A stretch of 64,000 nucleotides of DNA, taken from the NCBI RefSeq assembly GCF_004798865.1, contig NW_025336347.1:19157430-19221429 (forward strand). Direction: 5' to 3'. Under the pieces are notes generated by a model, which ran no database searches, was not told the origin of the DNA, and saw only the letters and a program-made list of their open reading frames with translations. The position numbers and the translations under genes are program-made. Within the stretch, counting starts at the first letter, position 1. Every line of letters begins with the position of its first letter. Of the stretch, positions 44,290 to 53,900 are shown one piece after another. Source of the stretch: Varanus komodoensis (taxonomy: Eukaryota > Chordata > Lepidosauria > Squamata > Varanidae).

Positions 44290-45755
44290 ATGTTCCCCAG
44301 TGGACAGGGAACAGATGGCGGTGCCAGCACCAACCCAAGCTGGGTGGGCAGTTCCAAGCCAAGCTCTCTCATGTTGCCACAAGCAGAGCCAGGGAAGGGT
44401 CTGGGATGCACCGCCACATCCCTCCCGGCAAAGTGTGTCTTTGCCCCAAGGCAGGGCCGCGGGAAGCTCCCCCGGTTAAGTCACACCTTCCGGAAACTGG
44501 AAGGGTGGAGGGGGGGCTGGCCCTTCATAAACCACACACTTCCCTGGAGATGCTCCCATCACCACAGAACGACTTACTGCCGTCCACAGTGGACAGGACC
44601 CATCTGCACCTTGCGCACACCCCTCGGTCTAAGCCAGTAACGACATCGTCCTTTGTGCCCCGTCCTGTGGATCATCAGGTCTTGGAAAGGAATATCCAGT
44701 TTCTCCCTTGCAGCAACTGCTCAGGATTGAGGCTGATCCCCACGCAGCCATGGAGCTTGAATCTGCCACCTCCCTCACCCCACCAGCCGAGGCTCCTGTT
44801 CACCCCATGCACACCAGGCACCAGGCAAGCCACCAGGAAGGAGCGGATGCTCCCTACGAGAGGGCTGGCAGGGCCTGGAAGTCACTCCAGACGACACAGT
44901 CACGTGCTGCTGTGGGGGAAGCGCAGCTGCTTTGCCTGCAGAGAGAGCAGTTGCTGTAGCCTGAACCCCTTTTGCAAGCTCCTCCAGCGAAAGAGTGGTG
45001 CATGTCTGAGACAGAGAGCCAGACTGAAGGGTCATTGCTTTGCTGGGGACCAGCTGTCCATGAGCGAAGACAGGTAATTTTTTAAGAGTGGTGGCTTCTT
45101 GTGCTCTCAACACACACACCAAATTCTGTCTGCGGGAGGGTGGCAAACTGTTCTGCAGACCTCCAGTGTGGCTTAGGCTGAACTTAGGAGGAGAAAGCCA
45201 GCTGTGGCAGGCACCTCTTGGCTGCTGCCCATTTCCAGAGCAGTTTTGCAACCCTGTTAAAAAAAAAACTTTGTGATTATTATTAATAGAGAATGGGAAA
45301 GGGAAGCACACATTCAGAAATGCAGGAATGTCCCTTTCGGTGTTTTTTTGGAACAGGAAGGCAGCCTGCGTGAAATAAGAGGGAGGGCTAGACCAAGGAC
45401 TGGCACATTTCCTTGGCATGAGAAGTGACTCAGAAGCTCAGTGTCTAAGCTGCCAGTCAGTACATTTCCAACAGTAGTTGCAAAGGCTGGGTCACACCTT
45501 GGGTGAAGATCCCACTGATGCTGCTCTTAAAAATACTTTGCCTGTCTTCACCCAGCCTTGCCCTGGCACCACCAGGACCCTTCCTGTTGTCTAGTTCCGC
45601 CTGCCTTGTTCCGCCTGCCTGATCTTGAAGTCCAGCACTCCTTTTTTGCTCTGTTGTCCTTTCCCTTCACTCTCGATTGAAGAGGAACTTTCTAACTTGA
45701 AGTTTCTGTTTTGTTGCTTGTTCTTGTATTAAAAAGGAAGGAAGGGCATGTGGCT
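44290..45755 (+). other. CAMK1: CAMK1 3'UTR (probable extent)
   Basis: No AATAAA follows the stop; the best hexamer is ATTAAA at 45728-45733 with GT-rich sequence (TTTGTCTGTCTGTGCC) downstream. The UTR is GC-rich at first and carries a fortuitous 223-codon open frame (44406-45077). Confidence 0.55.
45728..45733 (+). terminator. CAMK1: Candidate CAMK1 poly(A) signal ATTAAA
   Basis: The commonest variant hexamer, followed about 20-45 nt later by a GT-rich element. It lies only about 170 bp from a candidate OGG1 signal on the other strand. Confidence 0.5.
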
Positions 45756-45901
45756 TTGTCTGTCTGTGCCCCATCTGTCTGGGCAGACATGGGAGAAAAA
45801 GAGGATGTGCCAGCTCAGGTAGCAAGTGCACGATAAACAGAGTTTCTGGAGTCATTTTTGAGGGACAAATGAGGGTCAAAGAAACAGTCCCACCATCATT
45901 G

Positions 45902-45907
45902 TTTATT
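45902..45907 (-). terminator. OGG1: Candidate distal OGG1 poly(A) signal AATAAA
   Basis: TTTATT on the plus strand. It is the first canonical AATAAA downstream of the OGG1 stop, about 1.9 kb away. A nearer variant, ATTAAA, lies at 47185-47190 on the minus strand, and I cannot decide between them. Confidence 0.4.
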
Positions 45908-46030
45908 TTTTAACATTGTTGATACAGCACCTAGAAGTAGGCTAAACACTGTATAAAAGGGTGAAAACAAAGAGGTCTCTGCCCAAAATAGCTCACAGTG
46001 CAGGGTAGACAAGAGAAAATCAAGGAATAT
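45908..46030 (+). repeat. Ancient L2/MIR-like repeat
   Basis: ACACTGTATAAAAGGGTGAA, CTCTGCCCAAAATAGCTCAC and AGTGCAGGGTAGACAAG resemble the old L2-type 3' end seen across amniotes. Diverged. Confidence 0.5.
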
Positions 46031-46148
46031 ACATGGGAATAAAATGTCAAATCATGGTTTACTAAAACCTGAGGTGATTAAAAACCCAAGTCGTCCCAGT
46101 CCAAATTGCATGCTGCTAACATTTCATTAATTTTGACAGGGAGATGCA

Positions 46149-46190
46149 CGTGTGTGCACACACACACACACACACACGTGCGCACACATT
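46149..46190. repeat. (CA)n microsatellite with GTGTGTGCACAC centre
   Basis: About 12 CA units flanked by GTGTGTG and CACGTGCGCACAC, so it is partly self-complementary. Confidence 0.9.
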
Positions 46191-47184
46191 TAAGAGTCTC
46201 CCATTAAAAGCAGCAGAACCTAAAGGTGCTGAGCTTTGGCTGCAGCATAACTCAGTTTGCCCAACAAACTATCCCTTGAGACCTCATCATAGAGACGGAG
46301 GATATTGATGACAAGAGCAGGAGAAAAGGAGAGCTAGGCAGGAAAAGAAAGGTAAGCTAGGCTACAGAATTAAAATGAAGATGCTCAGGAATACCATTCC
46401 AAGTAAAGGAAAAAAGCAAGAGAAAATGGAGGACGATGTTTGATATATATATATACACGCATATAAGGGGTGGAAGAGGGCCTATTTACAGTTGCTTCAA
46501 ATAGCTGGAATGGCCACGAAGATCAAACCGGAGGTGAGACAAGAAGCACCTTTCAGAGGTGATTCTCGTTTCTGGGTGTTGGCACAAAGGTAACCGTTAC
46601 CAGCAAACCTTTCCTCTGTCCCCCCTATTCACTGGAAGGATCCAGTTCTCTCATTTAGAATATGATCACCTGCAAAACACAAGAGGCATGAACCAGCAAG
46701 TTGGTCCAGACCAACAGCAGAGCCTGCTTTATCTACTCAGAACCAAGTCCCATTGAGTTCCATAGGGCACAGACTCAAGCAGGTTTGCTTAAGATGGTAG
46801 TCTTAGTCCTACTGAAAGTGGCTGGACTGGGTTAGTCATTCCGAATTTGTTCTGTGGTGACTTAATCATGACTAAAAGTGCTCTAGAAGAGGGCAAAGTG
46901 TGGTATGATTTAGACCAGGGATGCCTGATTCCTGGGGAACCCCTCTGCTTCCCAACCAGAGGTCAAGTAGGATAGGAATGCATGTTTTTCACACAAACGG
47001 ACCTTTCGCAAGTGGTTAGGCTCCGTAATAGGAAGATGGGGGCCACCCAGGGGCAAGGGCTCTGTAGTTACAGAGCACGTGCATTAAGACACGGCTCTAT
47101 ATGCAAATGTTTCCACCTTACATGCACGTTAGAGAGCTGTGAAATAACATGACATCTTTCGCTTCCAGTTCAAAAACATTTCCC

Positions 47185-47190
47185 TTTAAT
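47185..47190 (-). terminator. OGG1: Alternative OGG1 poly(A) signal ATTAAA
   Basis: TTTAAT on the plus strand, 650 nt after the OGG1 stop and followed (on the minus strand) by a T-rich stretch. A proximal alternative to 45902-45907. Confidence 0.4.
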
Positions 47191-47843
47191 TACTAGTGAC
47201 ACCACGGCCTGCCTTTTCAGCCACATGTAGATTAAGTTTCAGTAGGTCCAATGAAATTCCGTAGTGGGGCTGGAACTGGGTCAGGCTACCCATCTGCAAT
47301 CTGTCCCACAACACCCCCTTCCTGATCCAGACAACCAACTTCAGCAGACCAACAAAAGCACGGAGACTTCAGCCCTCACTGACTGCTGTCTGGTCCCCCT
47401 CACACTTTCATTGTGTGTAAAATTGTTCTTTCACAGTGAGATAATCACCCCATAATTCAGACTGAAGTCCAAATCCATGGCCTTGGTTCTGGCAAGAAGG
47501 TCTTCTGCCTCCAATGGCCGACTGAGAACTGGCCTTACCACAGTAATACTGTACCCCCAGTCAAAGCAAGTGACAAAAGCTACAGGAAAAGCATTCTATT
47601 CTACACAACACACGGCAGCTACACATCATGCTTAGGCCACAAACAACCCCTGGTGGACAAAAACCCCAAACAGCTTAAGCAGGAGGCCCACAGCTCACGC
47701 CCCCTGGGCCCTCTCTGCAGCAGCTCAGGCGGTGGCCCGTCTGCGGTGGGCAGCCTTCTCTCCCTGGCTCCAGCCTTGCAGAGGAAACTGTTTTCTTGCC
47801 TGGATCAGACACACAAATGATACTGGGGCTGCAAGAGAGACGC

Positions 47844-47948
47844 TTATGTCAAGGTCGAGTGGCTGCTTCTGGCCACTTTGTCACAGCGCTGTTTGGCATC
47901 TGGATCAGGAGACTCCTGGTATTTTCTTAGATCCGCACAAAAAAGGAC
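47844..47948 (-). CDS. OGG1: OGG1 coding exon 7 (last)
   Basis: Residues 389-422, [20 protein letters not shown] to SSHSTLT, with TAA at 47844-47846. VLFCADLR matches the human VLFSADLR; the rest is lineage-specific and has no KRRK-type cluster. Confidence 0.92.
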   Translation of the reverse strand, partial: VLFCADLRKYQESPDPDAKQRCDKVARSSHSTLT

Positions 47949-50900
47949 CTGGTGAAGGAGGGAAGACAGCCAGAAATAAGACTGTGTTTACAAAAGGGTG
48001 GTCCGAATGCTGGCCGTGTTGGAAGGAAGAATGCCTGCAGGACTGGGGTATAAAAGATCCTCGGGGGAGACCTAGGCTAGGCTTTTGTCAGTCCTCTCAG
48101 GAAACACAAGCTTCGCCTGTTGCCTGTACTCATTTCCTTGAGCCAAGGTAGGGCTGGGCTGCCCCAAACTGCTGGTAATTGGGCATGTCTGGGGCTCCTG
48201 GTGGGTTCCAGAGCAGGGTTGGAGGGGGTGATGGTGCCTAAAGAAGATGGGGAGGAAAGGGTACATGGAGGGCACAAACACAGCAGAGCACAACACTGGC
48301 ACCCATTTTGGATAACACTCACGACACTCTCTCAACATTCCAAATATGCCCACTAACCCCAAAAAGGAAGATCCGTGGCCTAGAAGAAATAGGAGAAAGC
48401 TCTGTGACCGGAGAAGCTGCATCGGCATGCCTTGTCCCTTCCGCTACTGCTGGCTGAAGCCCCTGCCCTCCCCACTGTGCTTTGCCCCCCTTTTCACATG
48501 TGAGAGAACCCCCAGGCCCTGCCCACACCCTTCAAAGCCTCACCTTCTAGGAGCCATAGAGCTGCTTCCTAAGATTTCTTAGGTTTGCTTTCCAAGAAAC
48601 AAGGTGCTTAACATGCCAAATTGTGAACGGGGAACCAACCTTGAACAATCTAACCGGCAAGCGCAAGCACGGCACAAGGCAGGCTGATCCTCTTCTAAGC
48701 TTGCTTCCCGACAAATGGCTCCAGCCACCACACGTGCTCAAAACGGGCAGCGGGAGAAGGGGAGAAGGGCTGGTGCGCCTTACTTACCGCCTGTGCCCAT
48801 CCAGCATACGGTCCCCACAGGCTCCGAAAGAAGTTCCCTGGAAGCAGAGCAATGGAAAGAGCGGGCTTACAAGGTAGCTGCCTGGGCTGGTGGGTGGTGC
48901 AGGACTCTACCGCTTGAGATAGTCCATGCCCTCTTGTCCATACTCTTCTCTTTCAAGCTCCCATTGAGGAGGAAATTAAAGCCCTAGATGGCTTAGATAG
49001 CTGAGGCATTGCCTTTCCTCACACCAACCTGCCTTCTGCAGGAGGCCAGCACCCTTGACTACTAACATTCAGCAAGTGACTAATAATAGGCTCAGGGCCT
49101 TGACAGCGCAGGTGCTCAAGCCATTAAGTTCCTATGCAGAGACATCTGCTGGAAGCTTTCTCTTTTATGCACCAGACAAAGCCTGTCTAATTGCTTCAGT
49201 TTTTAAAGAATATTTCATTGTCTTTTAGGATAATTGGTTCCCCTTTGACTGACCGAATAGTCAAACTTTTTCTTTCTTCTTGCTGGCTTGTTGTTACGAT
49301 GAAGATTACCTTAGCTTTGTTTTTTTCATCTACCCTGGATGTTGTTCTTTTAAAGCATTGCTTTATATTGCTTTAATTCTAATTGATTTTATTAGATGCT
49401 GAGATAGCAGGAAATAAATCCTTAAACACATGAGTAAATAAATAAAGCTATTTACTACTGTTAGGATAGGCATGGGGTTCTTCTAGTTCAGGATTCTGTT
49501 CCCAGAGTGGCCAACTTGGATATCCATGGAAAGTCCACAAGCTGGACATGAGTGAAGCAGCTCACATACTTCTAACTCATGTTGCCCAAACACTCTGTAA
49601 CATGATAATCAACAAGGACGTTGGAGAGTTGAATAAAGTACAGGAAAGGCCAACCAATACTAATAATCTCCCATGAGGAAAAGTTGTTACAACTTTGGGT
49701 TTTTAAGCTTAAAACCATGCATAAAGGGGGGCATGGTGGAGGTATATATGACTATGCATATGCAGAGAGGGAAGTTAAGGAGAAGTTTCTTTCCCTCCCT
49801 CCCTCCCTTTCAATATTAGAACACCCCATGAAGCTGAACTGTGAGGGATTCAGAACTCACAAAAACGAGTCCATCTGTCTGCAGCACACCGTTTTTGTGC
49901 CTCTGTGGGAAACAAGATTGGGCAGACTTGAGGAACCTCTGGCCCAGAGCCCCAAGTTTGGCCTCTGCATCTCTGAAGGCCAGCCGTGTCTCCTCCTCAA
50001 AGTCTCTCCACTGCAGAAGATGCTCCACCTGCCAATCACCTTCCCCACCAGAAGCCCTCAAGCAGCAGCTCCCCTGAAGGAGGGACTGGTTTGGCTCCAT
50101 GTGAGGCGTGGAAGGGAGAATGAGTGGCTGAGCGAGCATTGTGGGGGCTGGATTGCAGCCACGGGGTGATCCCAGCCTCTCTGTGCTGAGGCCCTGCCTG
50201 CGGCTAGCATGCAGCACCCCAGCCTGCTTGCCTGCACAGAGCCGACGCGGCCCTCTGGCCCTTGGAGGCTCCTCCGCCCCTGCCTCGAGCCCCTGGTCTC
50301 GTTCAGTGGGACTCGCGTACGTCACGTGGCATCCCGTCTGCCCGTTCCTCTCTGAAAGGGACGGGGACCAGCAGAGCGGAGAAGGACTAGGAAACCGAGC
50401 CCCAACAGGAGACGCAAGGACAAGGCTACATTCTGAAGTCCACCTCGGTGCGCCGCGCTCCACGAGAGGAAGGCGTTCGACCCCGCTGGTGCTCACCGAT
50501 CTCTCGATGAACCCGCTCCGTCACGCTGCGGGCTCCCATGCCCAGCTCTTGGCCATAGTAGCGTTTGGCAACCTGCCATATGTGGGTGTCCACAGGCACC
50601 GCCTCAGCCTTGTCCAGCGCCATGAGGCACACGCAGTCCGCCACCTGCAGGGGAGATGGAGAACACTGAGCCGCTGTAATGGTCCTGCGGGCATCATCAG
50701 GACCCCAGGGCCGAGTTCAGCCCACCTCTGCTCCACAACCCCTTTGGTCCAGCCACACTGCCGTGATTCCCACACTCCAGCAAGCCACCAAAGGGGGCCA
50801 GGCCCAGCAGCCCTCCTGAGGCCTCTCAGAGAGAGCCTTGCTTCTCTCTGCAGTGGCGGCGTCACAAGCTCAGCGCACACCCACCTTGACTCCCACGCCC

Positions 50901-53900
50901 GGAAGGGTGCACAGGGCGTGCCGGGCCTGCTCGTAGGGGACGGAGCGCAACTGCTGCAGGCCAGCGGCACCGCCAAGCGTCTTCAGGACAGCACGGGCAC
51001 TCTCTCCAACAAACCTTGCCCGATACCCAAAGCCCAGGTCTCTCAGCCGGGCTTCCGTGTCTGCTCCTGCAAGAGGTTATGGAAGAAAGGCCATTCCTGC
51101 TTCAAAGAAATGCATTGTCAAAGAGGGAGAAAACGCACACCCAGGAGAGATCTGGAAGACGACTTCGAAAAAGCGCTGAATGCAACATCCGTCAATTAAA
51201 GGGTGAAGAACCAATTTGCTCCAGGGCTCAGATTTTCTCCAGGCCACTGCCACAGGCTGGAAGAGTAACGGGGTGGACCCACTAATGTCACTGGTTCCCA
51301 GCCAAAGCCTTCCCCTTTGTGCCTCCAGCCGGTGCTTCAGCTAATTTCTGCAACCAAACATCAGTGTGTTGCAACTGGAATGCATTCTATAAGATATTTG
51401 TGTAACTGCATCAACATTGCATATTATATGTTGGTTTCACAACTGCTCCCTTGTTTGGCTAAGACAAGATATTTCTTACAAATGACATTCATTCAACCTT
51501 TTGGGATAGGTATGATAAACAAAGGAGGATTTAGTTCAGCCTCACTCTGCCCACCAGATGGTTTGGGTTATAGCACCCATCTGATGGGGTGATGGGAGAT
51601 GTAATTCAAAACTTTTGGAGGGCACCAGACTGGGGAAGACTGATAAAGACCGAGTGGGCATCCTTGAATCAAAGGGATGGGAGCTCAGAATTGGCAAATA
51701 GAACCAGACCTGATCAGAGAATCTGCCCACCATGTTTGAAAGCATTTTGTACGGGTTGTTCATCAAACCCTGTTTGTTCAGTCAAGCAACTTGATCTCTC
51801 CGCATGTGTATTGCCAAGATGTCATAGGATCTCTCCAGTTTTACCCCACATGCCTGAATGTCGCATGCTCTGTTGCATTCCAGAACATCCCACCCCTGCC
51901 CATTTTTAGCCAGCCTTCCTCTCAGTCCATCTGCGCCAGGGACACCCATCCAAACGTCTCCTTACCTGCCATCGCCTGCAGCGAGGGGAATGCGTGGTAT
52001 GTCTTGGTGTCCAGCTGGCACAGGCGGCGCCCGAAGGCCTGGCACAGGTGCTGGATCATGTTGGTGATGCGTGACAAATGGTTGTTGGAGGTGCAGATGA
52101 AGGAGAAGAGGCATTCCACGGGGTCCTGCCGCAGCACCCGAACCCCTGGGAGGGCAGAGGCAGGCAGGCAGGTTGATAAGCTGCCACAGGCTTGTGTCCG
52201 AGACTGTGTGCCGTCTGCAGCCTTTTGGAATTTCTTGCTGGGCACAGCATTCAGTCTCCAGAGAGTCTCAATAAAACAACAACAACACTCAGAGGTCCAG
52301 CCCTTAGGGCTGTAGAGTATCTACGTAAAAGATGTACAGGCTAATGCACAGTGGAAGATCTGAAGTGAACACCTTCAGAGGAGAGAAGCCAGACTTGGTA
52401 GGATTGTTGATGGTCAGATGGTGGGAGACCTGATGCCTCCTTATGACTTCCCATATGACAACACTGGGCTCCAGTTAAGGCTTCCTGATAAACTGTTTCC
52501 ATCAGCACCAGCAAACCTTTAAAATCTGCTCCAGAGGGTTGGTGAACCCTTTGGAACAGAGTTTATTTATTCTATTTTCCATTTAATTATTCAATCTGTA
52601 TGCTGCCCCACCAGTCATAGGGCTCTCTGGGCGACTCACAACATAATTTGGGAGGCTAAAGGAGCCTGCAGGGGACAGGAGAAAGCTGCATTGCACAAAT
52701 GAAATTCACTCCTGCACAATGTTGGATTCACCCTTTAGAAACACATTATGCAAATACCCTTAGCTGGCATGTTTAAATACCGTTCATGGAATCCAGTTTT
52801 CTTGCTGCAGAATGAGAGTGATCTTGCCAGAGATTTCTAGACATTTCAAATGCAGGAATAGACAGTGGTAGCTGTAAAAGCCAGGTGTCCATTACAAGGA
52901 TCAGACAGATCTCTGCAGCAAAATGTTTCTGGAACATCACTGACCGGTATATCTCTTAAGCTCTCCCTGGAACTACAAGGGCTAGAATTTTGTTTCCTTT
53001 CAATACAAGGTGAGGGTGAGCCAGCGTGGTGAAGTAGTTAAGTGTGTGGAATTAGGACTAAGGAGATCTGGGTTCTAGTCCCCACTCAGTCATGGAGCCA
53101 ACTAGGTGACTTTGGGCCAGCCACAGACTCTCTGCCCAACCTACCTCACAGGGTTGTTGTTCAGAGGATAAGACTGAGAGGAAGAGAATGATGTAAGTTG
53201 CACTGAGTTTCTTCAAAGGAAAAAGGTGGGGTGTAAATAGGATAGATAAATACATAAATAAGTTGAAGTAAGCACCAACTTCTTAGTCAAGTTCTGCACA
53301 CCTATCATGCAACACAGTTCTGATCTAGATGAATTCTCCCACCAAAAATTAAACGCCACAGAGGCCAAGGCCACTTGCCTCCACCTCCTGCGGTACACTG
53401 ACAGCACCATTCCTGAAGTCACCTACCTGGGAACTTGATGGCCACTTCCCGGAAATGTGAATCAACATAAGACCAACCCTGGTACAATGCAGATAAGTTG
53501 ACGTGTAGCTGGAAATAGTCCTGCAGGATCTGTGAGGGAGTCAATCCGTCCATTCCCCGGATCATTTCTCCTGGTAAATGGCGTTCGCTCGTCCCAGCAT
53601 GGCTTGCCTCGGACTGTGTCTGCTTCTTCCCTTTTTTCAGCGGTGGCTCGGAGGGGCTGTCGTCCTCCTTGCTGCCGCCCTCTTCCTTGTCCTCATCATG
53701 CAGCGTGTACCAAAGCTGCTCCTCTGACTGTGTGAGGGTCCAAACCCGTCCTGCCAGCACACCAGTCCAGTAGCCGGGACTGGTTTCTGACCACCTGAAA
53801 GCAAGCAAACAAGCAAGCCTGGTTAGCAGTTGGAACAGGCTGACTGTAACTGAGATGGCTAACTGGGGTTTCCCAACTCCTCCTATGCCTACCTACAATG

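Noticed and set aside
49816-50496. 226-codon minus-strand frame after OGG1 exon 5
   Set aside because: It starts at the intron's own GTG donor, has no ATG at the start, and overlaps a CR1 fragment.
50141-51199. 352-codon plus-strand open frame
   Set aside because: Antisense shadow of OGG1 coding exons 4 and 5 in GC-rich sequence.
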